NCBI GenBank assembly: GCA_947474815.1
Contig: CANJJU010000013.1
Span: 1 to 33,293 of the forward strand
DNA length: 33,293 bases
Origin: Chitinophagaceae bacterium
GTDB taxonomy: Bacteria; Bacteroidota; Bacteroidia; Chitinophagales; Chitinophagaceae
Direction: 5' to 3'
Made by a program: the position numbers and the translations under genes. Each line of letters starts with the position of its first letter. The stretch's first letter is position 1. The notes beneath the pieces were generated by a model. The model did no database searches. It saw only the letters and a list, made by a program, of their open reading frames with translations, and was not told where the DNA came from. Positions 17,392-27,385 of this stretch are shown here, in pieces.

Positions 17392-18531
17392 TTACAATTT
17401 CTTTTGCAATTGGACTACCATATTCTCTTTCCAAGACTTAAAATCACCTTGAGCAATGTGCAATCTTGCCTGCTCTACCAGCCATAAATAAAATGAAAGA
17501 TTGTGCACGCTGGCAATGGTGAGGCCAAGGTACTCCTTAGCTTTCATTAGGTGTCTTAAATATGCTTTACTATAATAGCTACTCATGGCACAATTGATAC
17601 CGTCATCTATAGGCGAAAAATCTTTTTCCCATTTTTTATTGTCAATATTAATAACCCCATTGGAGGTAAATAACATGGCATTTCTTCCATTTCGTGTAGG
17701 CATTACACAATCAAACATATCTATCCCCATTTCGATGGCTTCAAGAATATTCCAGGGGGTACCTACTCCCATTAAATAGCGGGGCTTATTCAATGGGAGA
17801 TGTTCGCAACAAAAAGCACAAATCTCATACATTTTTTCAATGGGCTCTCCTACACTTAACCCTCCAATAGCATTCCCTGTTGCATTTTTACTGCTGATGT
17901 ATTCGCAAGATGCTTTTCTGAGATCGTGATGAATGCCTCCTTGCACTATGGGAAATAAATTTTGGGTATACCCATATTTATCAGAAGTTTCATTGAAACG
18001 AGCAAAGCATCTATCAAGCCACCGATGTGTTAAATCCATCGAAGTCTTTGCATAATTATATTCACTTCCACCAGGAGGGCATTCGTCAAATGCCATCATG
18101 ATATCCCCGCCGATGATTCGTTGAATATCCATCACTCTTTCGGGAGAAAAGAGATGCTTGCTTCCGTCGATATGAGATTGAAATACGACCCCTTCTTCAC
18201 TAATTTTCCTACTACCCGACAATGAAAAAACTTGAAATCCTCCACTATCAGTCAAAATAGGCCCATGCCAACCATTAAATTGATGAAGGCCGCTAGCAGC
18301 TTCTAGTACTTCTAACCCAGGTCTCAAGTATAAATGATACGTATTGCCTAAAATAATTTGAGCTCGCACTTCCTCCTTTAATTGTTGCTGGGTAACTGCT
18401 TTTACAGTGCCTACTGTGCCTACAGGCATAAAAATAGGAGTCAAAATGTCGCCATGATCAGTGGTGATTTTTCCTGTTCTCGCCTTCGTTGCAGGGTCGC
18501 TATGTAAAATATCGAAATGTAGTGCAGCCAT
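17392..18531 (-). CDS. tgt: Queuine tRNA-ribosyltransferase (tRNA-guanine transglycosylase); start corrected from 18552
   Basis: ILGNTYHLYLRPG, LTDSGGFQVFSLS, GGLSVGEP, RYLMGVGTP, FDCVMPTRNGRNA; ATG at 18531 precedes MAALHFDILHSD. Confidence 0.95.
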   Translation of the reverse strand: MAALHFDILHSDPATKARTGKITTDHGDILTPIFMPVGTVGTVKAVTQQQLKEEVRAQIILGNTYHLYLRPGLEVLEAASGLHQFNGWHGPILTDSGGFQVFSLSGSRKISEEGVVFQSHIDGSKHLFSPERVMDIQRIIGGDIMMAFDECPPGGSEYNYAKTSMDLTHRWLDRCFARFNETSDKYGYTQNLFPIVQGGIHHDLRKASCEYISSKNATGNAIGGLSVGEPIEKMYEICAFCCEHLPLNKPRYLMGVGTPWNILEAIEMGIDMFDCVMPTRNGRNAMLFTSNGVINIDNKKWEKDFSPIDDGINCAMSSYYSKAYLRHLMKAKEYLGLTIASVHNLSFYLWLVEQARLHIAQGDFKSWKENMVVQLQKKL

Positions 18532-18549
18532 GAATATATAAAATACAAG

Positions 18550-18557
18550 CAAATATA
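18550..18557 (-). promoter_or_regulatory. Bacteroidota -7 element (TATATTTG) upstream of tgt
   Basis: Exact TAnnTTTG on the minus strand, overlapping the ORF-track start at 18552. Confidence 0.45.
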
Positions 18558-18606
18558 AATTTAAAAATTGCTACAAAATGATAACATCAATAATAATCCT
18601 AAAGCA

Positions 18607-18614
18607 TATTTTTG
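18607..18614 (+). promoter_or_regulatory. Bacteroidota -7 element (TATTTTTG) upstream of the GT2 gene
   Basis: Exact TAnnTTTG, 5 nt before ATG 18620. Confidence 0.45.
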
Positions 18615-18619
18615 CGTAA

Positions 18620-19756
18620 ATGAAACCATCCCTCTTTTTAGAACATTGGCCCCTTATTCTATTCGTTGCATTTTGCGTTGCAACAGGCATTCAGCTTTTT
18701 TATTTTTTATTCTTTTTTTCGAGACTGGCATTTTATAAAGCTCCTAGAAAAAAGAATTCGCAAACGCATCCTGTGAGTGTAGTGATTTGCGGAAGAGACG
18801 AGGCTGATAATTTAGCTAACTACCTTCCCGGTGTGTTGGTACAAGATTTCAAAACAAGCCATGAAGTAATTGTAGTGAATGACAATTCTTATGATGATAG
18901 CAAATACCTTTTAGAAGAATTCAGAAAAATATACAAGCAATTAAAGATTGTTGAGCTTACACAGGAAGCAAAAATGATTCCTGGAAAAAGATACCCTTTG
19001 AGCGTTGGTATCAAAACTGCCAAACATGAAATTCTTTTATTAACAGACGCAGATTGTGTTCCTGCAACAGAACATTGGATTGAAAGCATGCAAAACGCAT
19101 ATGATGATGATGGGACTGAAATCATTCTTGGCTATGGGGCTTATCATAAAAAGAAATCATTCTTGAATAAAGTAATCCGATGGGAAACTTTTCATGCGGC
19201 GCTCCAATACCTAAGCTATGCATTGGCAGGCACCCCCTACATGGGAGTAGGTAGAAATCTTAGTTACAAAAAAGCAGTCTTTATGCGACACAAAGGATTT
19301 TCATCACACAACAACATTCCTGGTGGAGATGATGACCTTTTTATAAATATGGCTGCTAATAAGAAAAATACAACAATCAATATCGACCCCAATAGCTTTA
19401 CGCTTAGTCTGCCTGCTACTAGCTGGTCGCAGTGGTTTAGACAGAAGAAAAGACATTACTCCACTAGCAAGTATTACAAGCCCTTGCATAAGATTCTATT
19501 GGGACTATACGCTTTTTCGCAATTCCTATTTTATCCTTTACTCATTACTAGTTGTATCTTTTACAATTGGCAATTAGGAGTGGGCATTTTTGGAATTCGA
19601 CTATTCATTCAGGTAGTTATATATTGGAAAACTTTACAAAAATTAAATGAGAAAGACCTGATGCCATTGTTTTTGTTTTTTGACTTATGGATGTTTTTCT
19701 ATTATATAATTTTCTCTTTCTCATTGGTTACAAAACCTAGACCAACCTGGAAGTAA
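18620..19756 (+). CDS. Glycosyltransferase family 2, membrane-associated
   Basis: 378 aa; VSVVICGRDEADNL, EVIVVNDNSYDDS, LLTDADCVP, GGDDDLFINM, QWFRQKKRHYSTS (QxxRW-like), flanking TM segments. Confidence 0.9.
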   Translation: MKPSLFLEHWPLILFVAFCVATGIQLFYFLFFFSRLAFYKAPRKKNSQTHPVSVVICGRDEADNLANYLPGVLVQDFKTSHEVIVVNDNSYDDSKYLLEEFRKIYKQLKIVELTQEAKMIPGKRYPLSVGIKTAKHEILLLTDADCVPATEHWIESMQNAYDDDGTEIILGYGAYHKKKSFLNKVIRWETFHAALQYLSYALAGTPYMGVGRNLSYKKAVFMRHKGFSSHNNIPGGDDDLFINMAANKKNTTINIDPNSFTLSLPATSWSQWFRQKKRHYSTSKYYKPLHKILLGLYAFSQFLFYPLLITSCIFYNWQLGVGIFGIRLFIQVVIYWKTLQKLNEKDLMPLFLFFDLWMFFYYIIFSFSLVTKPRPTWK

Positions 19757-19788
19757 TCATTCACTCAACAACAGATCGATTTGCACAC

Positions 19789-20421
19789 ATGGAAATAATA
19801 AATAAATATTTTGATGATTTTACGGAAAAGCAGTTTACGCAACTAAGTTTATTAAAACCCCTATACACAGAGTGGAACAATAAGATCAATGTGATCAGCA
19901 GAAAAGACCTTGATAATTTTTATCTGCATCATGTACTGCATTCATTAGCGATTGCGGCTAATTTCAATTTCACTGAATCTACGAAAGTAATGGACCTCGG
20001 TTGTGGCGGCGGATTCCCTGGCATACCACTGGCAATATTATTTCCTACTACGTCATTTCATTTAGTAGACAGCATTAATAAAAAACTATTGGTAGTGCAA
20101 GAAATTGCAGCGGAAATTGGACTCCATAATATCACCGTAGAACATTCACGTGCAGAAGATATAAAAAACAAGAAATTTGATGTAGTCATTTCAAGAGCCG
20201 TTGCTCCTCTCGGAGATTTATGGCGCTGGAGCAAGCCACTCATCAAAAAAAATAATACCGTTGAAGACGAAATACCCAATGGCCTTATCTGTTTGAAAGG
20301 GGGTGATTTGGCAAAAGAAATTCAAGAAAGCGGATGCAAGCCATATATATGGGAAGTAGATAAGCTATTCGCAGAAGACTATTTTAAAGAGAAATTTATA
20401 CTCTACCAGCCAATTAAATAA
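19789..20421 (+). CDS. rsmG: 16S rRNA (guanine(527)-N(7))-methyltransferase
   Basis: 210 aa; WNNKINVISRKD, HHVLHSL, VMDLGCGGGFPGIPLAI, VVISRAVAPL. Confidence 0.95.
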   Translation: MEIINKYFDDFTEKQFTQLSLLKPLYTEWNNKINVISRKDLDNFYLHHVLHSLAIAANFNFTESTKVMDLGCGGGFPGIPLAILFPTTSFHLVDSINKKLLVVQEIAAEIGLHNITVEHSRAEDIKNKKFDVVISRAVAPLGDLWRWSKPLIKKNNTVEDEIPNGLICLKGGDLAKEIQESGCKPYIWEVDKLFAEDYFKEKFILYQPIK

Positions 20422-20429
20422 ACTTCAAG

Positions 20430-22358
20430 CTATTGCCAGTTGAGTTCCAATAAATTATTTTTCCTTTCCACGTCTGCCATTCTTTTTGAAGGATCGATTT
20501 CGACTTTTATAATATCAATCAATCGCGACTGAATAGACAACACATAAGTGGGGCTAGTCCAATGCCACTCTTGTTCTACGATCCATTTCTGACTATTATT
20601 TTCCTTTTGTTTGGCACCAAACATTAAGTCTAATGGAATAGAATGCATTTCAGAATGGCCATCTTTTAATGTAATTGCCAGATCAATAGGCATAGGCATT
20701 TGACCGATTCTTTTTAAACGAATTTTAGTCATATTATTTTCCTCCCATAAACTATCGATGCTGTAGTTAATTGTTTTTGTTGTGTTTATCCAATACATAT
20801 GATACCAATCTAATTGCAAGCCGCTCACCTTTTCGCATATGCGCATAAAATCAGAAGGGTTGGGATGCTTAAATTTCCATGCTTTATAATACTCAAGCAA
20901 GACTTTGTTCCTAGTGGTATCCCCTATTATATACCCCAGCTGCTCCATGAAAACTTCTCCCTTTGAATAAGCATCTGTACTATAAGCGAAATTTGTATTG
21001 TAATGATCGGCATGGGTTGTCATCGGCTCTTCCAATCCACTTCTTACCAAAGAAAAATAACTGTCATAGGATCCTGTATGGTTTTCAGGTAAGGCGGCTA
21101 CTAATTTTTTAAGTGCTTCGTTACCTGGATTATCTTTTAGTGCATTCTTATATTCTTCTATGGAGGGGCGTTTATAATAATAAGCTGAAACCAAGTCTTC
21201 TGCATAACTAGCAAACCCTTCGTCCATCCAGGCATACATGCTTTCATTGGTCCCTAATATCATCTGATACCAACTATGCATCCATTCGTGAAAAACTGTT
21301 CCCAAAGAAGGCCCGCTGATTAAAGTAGCCATGGGATATTCCATGCCACCATCACCCCCTTGTATAAACGAATATTGAGGATAAGGATATTTTCCAAAAT
21401 TCTTTTCTATAAAAGGCAGTACTGCAATCGCAGCATCTCCTACTTTTTCCCAGGAAGCATCATTTTGAATGTTGCCTGGCTTATCATTATACAACACATG
21501 AATGGTGGGACCATTGGTAATCTTTCTAACCAGATGTTTATAATCAGGATCTGCAGCCCATACAAAATCATGAATTTTTTGTCCTTTGAAATGCCAGATT
21601 CTCTTTTGCGAAGAGATTGATTTTAATTCAGTTCCGGGCTTATCATACCCCCAACCTATTTCTGCTGCGTTAACCAATATCCCTGTACCCCCTAATTTAT
21701 ATGATTTATCAATTGTTATGCTCACATCAAAATCACCCCATACTCCATAAAACTCTCTCGCAATATATGGGTTGGGATGCCAGCCTTCATTATCATATTC
21801 GCAGATCTTGGGATACCACTGACTCATGCTATACCTTATACCAGTTAGAGGATTGTCTCTTCCACTCCTTCTCACTTGCAATGGAACCTGCGCATCAAAT
21901 TCGATTTCAAAAACAACCGTTGATTTAGGCAATATGGGTTTCAGTAAATTAACTTCTAAAATTGTTTCATGGTAAGTGAAGGGCTGAGAAACACCGTTCA
22001 TTTTTAATGATAAAATATGTTGATACCCGATTTCATTTTCTTTTAAATTGAGAATCCTGTCTTTTACCCTGCCATCCCAATCTTGTCTACCATTGTTGAC
22101 AATCTTTCCTAGCTCTCTGCTACGAACATCCATGCTGCTATTGGGTTGAAACGCATTCCAATATAAATGATAAAAAACCTTGTCGAGCTTATCAGTAGAG
22201 TTATTTGTATACTCAAGCTTTTCTTTTCCTGCAAATCGATTAGCGAAAGTATCCACCTCCACATTGATGGTATACTTAACAGATTGCTGCCATCTTTCTG
22301 GCTGCGCTATTGCATTCATTGCAGTAAATAAAAATAAAACCAAAAAAATATTTTTCAT
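20430..22358 (-). CDS. M1 family metallopeptidase, secreted (start possibly 22382)
   Basis: Signal peptide MKNIFLVLFLFTAMNAIAQ; GGMEYPMATLI, zinc motif HEWMHSW with downstream DEGFASYAED. Confidence 0.93.
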   Translation of the reverse strand: MKNIFLVLFLFTAMNAIAQPERWQQSVKYTINVEVDTFANRFAGKEKLEYTNNSTDKLDKVFYHLYWNAFQPNSSMDVRSRELGKIVNNGRQDWDGRVKDRILNLKENEIGYQHILSLKMNGVSQPFTYHETILEVNLLKPILPKSTVVFEIEFDAQVPLQVRRSGRDNPLTGIRYSMSQWYPKICEYDNEGWHPNPYIAREFYGVWGDFDVSITIDKSYKLGGTGILVNAAEIGWGYDKPGTELKSISSQKRIWHFKGQKIHDFVWAADPDYKHLVRKITNGPTIHVLYNDKPGNIQNDASWEKVGDAAIAVLPFIEKNFGKYPYPQYSFIQGGDGGMEYPMATLISGPSLGTVFHEWMHSWYQMILGTNESMYAWMDEGFASYAEDLVSAYYYKRPSIEEYKNALKDNPGNEALKKLVAALPENHTGSYDSYFSLVRSGLEEPMTTHADHYNTNFAYSTDAYSKGEVFMEQLGYIIGDTTRNKVLLEYYKAWKFKHPNPSDFMRICEKVSGLQLDWYHMYWINTTKTINYSIDSLWEENNMTKIRLKRIGQMPMPIDLAITLKDGHSEMHSIPLDLMFGAKQKENNSQKWIVEQEWHWTSPTYVLSIQSRLIDIIKVEIDPSKRMADVERKNNLLELNWQ

Positions 22359-22416
22359 TTTGTTGAGATTTTTTTTGTTCAACCTAAAACAATATAAATG
22401 TAAGATTGTTGAGTCG

Positions 22417-23088
22417 CTACTCCTTACCAGCTCCTTGTACTACAATTACGATTTCACCTTTAACGGTTTTTGCATTAAAATAATCATGCACTTCTTGCAA
22501 TGTCCCTCGTTTATTTTCTTCAAATTTCTTAGTAAGCTCTCTGCTAACGCAACAAAGTCTTTCTCCCCCGAAATACTCTATAAAATGAGACAGCGTTTTT
22601 ACCAAGCGCATAGGACTTTCGTAAAATACCATTGTACGCTCTTCTAGAGCCATCCTTTTTAAAAAAGTTTGTCTGCCTTTCTTTAAAGGCAAAAATCCTT
22701 CAAAACAAAAGCTATTAATTGGCAGTCCACTATTCACCAACGCTGGTACAAAAGCAGTCGCACCTGGTAAACACTGAACTTCAATATCGTGTTGTATACA
22801 AGCTTTCACTAATAAATAAGCAGGGTCGCTAATACCTGGGGTGCCCGCATCTGTAAGCAAGGCCATTGTTTTACCAGCCAATAATTGCTCAGCGAGATGC
22901 TCTACAATTTTGTGTTCATTGTGCTGATGATAAGATGAAAGAGGCTTATTGATTTGATAGTGATTCAATAATACAGCAGACGTTCGAGTGTCTTCTGCTA
23001 ATATAAGATCTACTGATTTTAGTATTTCAATGGCCCTGAAAGTAATGTCAGCTAGATTGCCTATGGGGGAAGGAATGAGATATAACAT
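22417..23088 (-). CDS. rsmI: 16S rRNA (cytidine(1402)-2'-O)-methyltransferase
   Basis: 223 aa; LYLIPSPIGNLADIT, ILAEDTRTS, LLTDAGTPGISDPAY, LPGATAFVPALVNSG. Confidence 0.96.
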   Translation of the reverse strand: MLYLIPSPIGNLADITFRAIEILKSVDLILAEDTRTSAVLLNHYQINKPLSSYHQHNEHKIVEHLAEQLLAGKTMALLTDAGTPGISDPAYLLVKACIQHDIEVQCLPGATAFVPALVNSGLPINSFCFEGFLPLKKGRQTFLKRMALEERTMVFYESPMRLVKTLSHFIEYFGGERLCCVSRELTKKFEENKRGTLQEVHDYFNAKTVKGEIVIVVQGAGKE

Positions 23089-23150
23089 ACTTTTTAAAGG
23101 GAAATTTTGAGAGGAAACAGATAGATTAAAGAGTTATCGATATTGTTGAA

Positions 23151-23396
23151 TTAGATAATATTGATCTCAAACATTTCCATCACAGGATTGGCAAGTAGTT
23201 TTTTTGCAGCGTCAGATGCGATTTGATGAGCTTCCTCTTTCGAAAGCGCTTCTATCTGCAGATGAATGTGCTTGCCAATTCGCACATCCGATACGTTATT
23301 TAACCCTAAACTATGTAAGCCTCCTAGAACTGCTTTTCCTTGGGGGTCGAGCAAATCTTTTAAAGGCATCACATTAATTTGTGCAGTAAAAACCAT
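23151..23396 (-). CDS. purS: Phosphoribosylformylglycinamidine synthase subunit PurS
   Basis: 81 aa; VMPLKDLLDPQGKAVLGGLHSLGLNNVSDVRIGKHIHLQIE...LLANPVMEMFEI. Confidence 0.93.
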   Translation of the reverse strand: MVFTAQINVMPLKDLLDPQGKAVLGGLHSLGLNNVSDVRIGKHIHLQIEALSKEEAHQIASDAAKKLLANPVMEMFEINII

Positions 23397-23397
23397 G

Positions 23398-24156
23398 TTA
23401 CTTGTTTTTAAAAATCAAAGATAAAATAATGTACGCAAAAAATATAACAGGAACTGCCAACCAGTGTAATATTAATAAAGCGGTCATTGAAAACGCTATC
23501 AATATCAATTTAGGCATATTGTCTTTTACTAATTTACTCTTCAACTTTAATGACATTATAGGAATATTGCTCACCATCAAATAACACAGCAACAAAACCA
23601 TTCCATATAACACCCATTTATTCAACAATGCATTAATTATAAATAAATTTTCTTCCTGCCAATAAATGATTGGAAATGAAGCAATCAATAATCCTACTGC
23701 GGGGGTTGGAATTCCTTTAAAACTATATTGCTGGCTTGTATCGATATTGAATTTAGCCAAGCGATAGGCTGCTGCGGCAGCAACAAAAAAAGCCGGCACT
23801 AGCAATACAAAAGATATTTCAATGCCATTTTCTTCTTTGGCAAAACTCATTCGTAAAAATTGATATAAAATCATAGAAGGTGCTACACCAAAACTCACAA
23901 CATCTGCCAACGAATCGAGTTGTTTACCCATTTCGGATTGCGCGTTGAATAATCTTGCTACAAACCCATCTAAAAAATCAACTACAGCTGCCAATGCAAT
24001 GAAGAAAGATGCCATCCATATTTTTTCAGGGATATCAATCAATTGAGTGCCTTCTGCTGTATTTTGAATCGCAATTCCATTTTGCAATATGACCACAATA
24101 GCGAAGCAACCAAATAATAAATTGAGCAGGGTAAATAAATTAGGAATCTGTTTCAT
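23398..24156 (-). CDS. pssA: CDP-diacylglycerol--serine O-phosphatidyltransferase
   Basis: 252 aa; CDP-alcohol phosphotransferase motif DFLDGFVARLFNAQSEMGKQLDSLADVVSFGVAP. Confidence 0.95.
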   Translation of the reverse strand: MKQIPNLFTLLNLLFGCFAIVVILQNGIAIQNTAEGTQLIDIPEKIWMASFFIALAAVVDFLDGFVARLFNAQSEMGKQLDSLADVVSFGVAPSMILYQFLRMSFAKEENGIEISFVLLVPAFFVAAAAAYRLAKFNIDTSQQYSFKGIPTPAVGLLIASFPIIYWQEENLFIINALLNKWVLYGMVLLLCYLMVSNIPIMSLKLKSKLVKDNMPKLILIAFSMTALLILHWLAVPVIFFAYIILSLIFKNK

Positions 24157-24178
24157 TCAGCTTTATAATTTTAATAAA

Positions 24179-25468
24179 TTACTTCTTCATAAATGCTTCT
24201 ATCTCTTCCACTGTTATGGGAATATTTTTCATGAGATCTTTATTCCCATTTTTGGTAACCCAGAAATTATTTTCAATTCTGATGCCCATTTGTTCTTCCT
24301 CAATATAAATTCCTGGCTCTATCGTAAAGACCATACCTGCTTTGATAGGCTCAGTACGAGTACCTAGGTCATGCACATCAATTCCTAAATGATGAGAAAT
24401 TCCATGATACAGATATTTTCGATAGGCCCTATTTTCAGGATCTTCATTCTTCACATCTGACTTTCGCAACAATCCTATTTTTTGAAATACAACAGTCGCT
24501 TCTTCTCCCACTTTTTCAGTATAATCAACAATGCTAATTCCTGGCTTTAAAATACTAGCGGCATATTTATGCAAATGCAAACAAGCATTATATACTGTTT
24601 TTTGTCTTTTGGTGAATTTTCCATTTACGGGAATAGTTCTAGACAAATCAGCGCAATATCCACCATATTCGGCTCCAAAATCCATTAACAGCATTTCGCC
24701 ATCCTTACACATTTGATTATTATCTACATAGTGCAATGTTCTTGCCCGATCGCCACTAGCAATGATAGATCCATAAGCAGTTCCTGTTGCTCTTTGAGAT
24801 AAAAAAGAATGCCAAATTTCTGCTTCTATTTCATATTCCATCACACCCTCTTTTACAAACTTCAACACGCGTCTGAATGCGTTATCAGTAATATCAATGG
24901 CTTGTTGCATTACTTGTATTTCAGCAGCGGATTTAATGGCACGTAAATCTTTTAATATTTTTGCACTGCGTTGATATTGATGAAGTGGATAGCGCTCTTT
25001 CATCATAGAAGCATACCTATAATCCCTCACCGGAACCCAATTGGCTTTGCGGTCATTTTCATTAGAATTGAGATAAATAGTATCTGCTACATGTACCCAT
25101 GGCTGAAGCATCCCCTCTATGATATCGAGCCATACAATGGTTTGGATACCCGAAATTTTTTGAGCTTCTTTTGAACGTAGTCTATGACCATCCCATTTTT
25201 CTTTTACTTCATTGGGGCGAGTCAATACCAATACTTCTCTATATTTAGAATCCGGATTATCTGGAAAAAGAATCAACATGGTATCTTCCTGTTCAACGCC
25301 TGTTAACCAGAAAAGATCTGCATTTTGCTTAAACTTAAATACCTGATCTCCATTGGTAGGCAATTCATCATTACTGTTGAAAATCGCAATGGAATTTTTA
25401 CTCATTTTATCGGTAAACCTGCGACGATTACTGATAAAAATAGCTGGATCTAATGGAAGGTATTTCAT
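24179..25468 (-). CDS. pepP: Aminopeptidase P family protein (Xaa-Pro aminopeptidase)
   Basis: 429 aa; LLMDFGAEYGGYCADLSRTIPVNGKFT, HGISHHLGIDVHD, MVFTIEPGIYIEEEQMGIRIENN. Confidence 0.93.
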   Translation of the reverse strand: MKYLPLDPAIFISNRRRFTDKMSKNSIAIFNSNDELPTNGDQVFKFKQNADLFWLTGVEQEDTMLILFPDNPDSKYREVLVLTRPNEVKEKWDGHRLRSKEAQKISGIQTIVWLDIIEGMLQPWVHVADTIYLNSNENDRKANWVPVRDYRYASMMKERYPLHQYQRSAKILKDLRAIKSAAEIQVMQQAIDITDNAFRRVLKFVKEGVMEYEIEAEIWHSFLSQRATGTAYGSIIASGDRARTLHYVDNNQMCKDGEMLLMDFGAEYGGYCADLSRTIPVNGKFTKRQKTVYNACLHLHKYAASILKPGISIVDYTEKVGEEATVVFQKIGLLRKSDVKNEDPENRAYRKYLYHGISHHLGIDVHDLGTRTEPIKAGMVFTIEPGIYIEEEQMGIRIENNFWVTKNGNKDLMKNIPITVEEIEAFMKK

Positions 25469-25572
25469 GAAAAAAAATTATTAGTAAAAAATGGACTAAT
25501 TTATAAATAAAATACAATATACGTTTTAAAAATGTTTCCTTTAAAATGCCCTAAAGCGCTGAAAATCTATTT

Positions 25573-25645
25573 GCTAATTAATCTATATTCAATATTAGCC
25601 CTTTTTTGATAATTCTATTAGCAAGAATATTTGATTATCGCTAAT
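25573..25645. promoter_or_regulatory. Candidate operator array upstream of pckA: four GCTAAT/ATTAGC sites
   Basis: GCTAAT 25573-25578 (+), ATTAGC 25594-25599, ATTAGC 25617-25622, GCTAAT 25640-25645 (+); start spacings 21, 23, 23 bp. Confidence 0.5.
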
Positions 25646-25737
25646 ATTAACGAATAAATGGTAATATTTTCAAATATATATTAACTAAAGGGGGAAAAAT
25701 TAGTGCTTTTTTAGTGTGTTTTAAAAAATCGCTCCCC

Positions 25738-25745
25738 TAACTTTG
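25738..25745 (+). promoter_or_regulatory. Bacteroidota -7 element (TAACTTTG) upstream of pckA
   Basis: Exact TAnnTTTG match, 24 nt before ATG 25770. Confidence 0.5.
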
Positions 25746-25769
25746 TTAAATAAATAAATACCGATTGCT

Positions 25770-27374
25770 ATGTCAGAAACTATCATTGCCAAAGATCCTA
25801 CTACAGCTTTGGTTGCACTAGGTTTAAAAATTTCAAATCCTATTCATTATCAACTCACTCCAGCAGAATTAACAGCACAAACCCTTGCACGTAAAGAAGG
25901 CGTTCTAAATGACACAGGTGCGTTGGTAATTAAAACAGGAGAATTTACAGGCCGTAGTCCAAAAGACAAATTCACTGTAAAAGATGACACTACCGCCAAT
26001 ACGGTACATTGGAATGATTTTAATATCCCTATCGAAGCGAAATATTTTGATAACATGTATAACAAGCTAATGAACCATCTTTCCTCAAAGGAAATTTGGG
26101 TAAGAGATTGTTACGCATGTGCAGATCCATCATATCGTTTAAACATAAGAGTTATTAATGAAAATCCTTGGAGCAACCTATTTGCTTACAATATGTTTTT
26201 AAGACCAGATAGTAAAGCACTTGAAAACTTTTCTGCCGATTGGCATATCATTCAAGCGCCCAGTTTTAAAGCAGACCCTGCTACTGATGGAACACGTCAG
26301 CATAATTTTGCGATGGTGAGTTTTACCAGAAAAACAATTCTTATCGGAGGAACAGGCTATACAGGAGAAATGAAAAAGGGAATTTTCACCATTCTAAACT
26401 ATCTATTACCGCATGAGAAAAATGTATTGAGTATGCATTGTTCTGCCAACATGGGAAAAGAGGGTGATACAGCTATTTTCTTTGGATTGAGTGGTACAGG
26501 TAAAACAACATTAAGTGCAGATCCCAATAGAAGCTTGATTGGTGATGATGAGCATGGATGGACCAACGATTCAGTATTTAATTTTGAAGGCGGATGCTAC
26601 GCTAAAACAATCGATCTTAGTGAAGAAAAGGAACCAGAAATATATCATGCAATCAAACCAGGTGCGCTTGTTGAGAATATCACTTTTATTGACGGCACAA
26701 ACAAGATCGACTTTAGCAGCAAAGACATTACTGAAAACACTAGAGTAAGTTACCCGCTGTCTTATATTAGCAATGCACTAGAACCATCGATTGGTAAAAC
26801 CCCTAAAAATATTTTCTTCCTAACGGCCGATGCATATGGCATTTTGCCTCCTATCAGCAAATTGACCCCAGGGCAAGCCATGTACCAATTCATCAGTGGT
26901 TATACCGCAAAAGTAGCGGGAACAGAAGCTGGAGTAACAGAGCCTAAAGCAACGTTTAGCGCTTGTTTTGGAGCTCCTTTTCTACCCTTACACCCAGGTC
27001 AGTATGCTGAAATGCTGGGAAAGAAAATGAAAGAACACAATGTAAATGTTTGGATGATTAATACAGGCTGGAGCGGTGGACCTTACGGAGTTGGGAGCAG
27101 AATGAAACTTCCTTATACTAGAGCAATGATTACTGCAGCGCTAGAAGGAAAACTAGATCAAGTTTCTTACGAACCACATCCAATATTTGGCATGATGATT
27201 CCATTAGAATGCCCTAATGTACCTTCAGATATTCTCAACCCAAGAAACACTTGGTCAAATAAAGAGAATTACGATTCCAAAGCAAAAGACTTAGCAAAAC
27301 AATTCATCAAGAATTTTGAAAAGTATGCTGCGGGAGTAAATGAAGAAACATTGGCCGCTGCCCCTAAGGTATAA
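25770..27374 (+). CDS. pckA: Phosphoenolpyruvate carboxykinase (ATP)
   Basis: 534 aa; GRSPKDKF, GLSGTGKTTLSADPNRSLIGDDEHGW, MINTGWSGGPYGVGSRMKLPYTRAM. Confidence 0.98.
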   Translation: MSETIIAKDPTTALVALGLKISNPIHYQLTPAELTAQTLARKEGVLNDTGALVIKTGEFTGRSPKDKFTVKDDTTANTVHWNDFNIPIEAKYFDNMYNKLMNHLSSKEIWVRDCYACADPSYRLNIRVINENPWSNLFAYNMFLRPDSKALENFSADWHIIQAPSFKADPATDGTRQHNFAMVSFTRKTILIGGTGYTGEMKKGIFTILNYLLPHEKNVLSMHCSANMGKEGDTAIFFGLSGTGKTTLSADPNRSLIGDDEHGWTNDSVFNFEGGCYAKTIDLSEEKEPEIYHAIKPGALVENITFIDGTNKIDFSSKDITENTRVSYPLSYISNALEPSIGKTPKNIFFLTADAYGILPPISKLTPGQAMYQFISGYTAKVAGTEAGVTEPKATFSACFGAPFLPLHPGQYAEMLGKKMKEHNVNVWMINTGWSGGPYGVGSRMKLPYTRAMITAALEGKLDQVSYEPHPIFGMMIPLECPNVPSDILNPRNTWSNKENYDSKAKDLAKQFIKNFEKYAAGVNEETLAAAPKV

Positions 27375-27385
27375 CGATGATTTTA

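Noticed and set aside
22408-22415. Isolated GTTGAGTC octamer after rsmI (also CTCAAC near 19765 and GTTGAGCA near 6282) as further copies of the octamer element
   Set aside because: Single units without tandem or inverted partner; compatible with chance.
22180-22647. 155-aa plus-strand ORF spanning the M1 peptidase start and rsmI end
   Set aside because: Antisense to two well supported genes, low-complexity Phe/Ser/Leu-rich translation.
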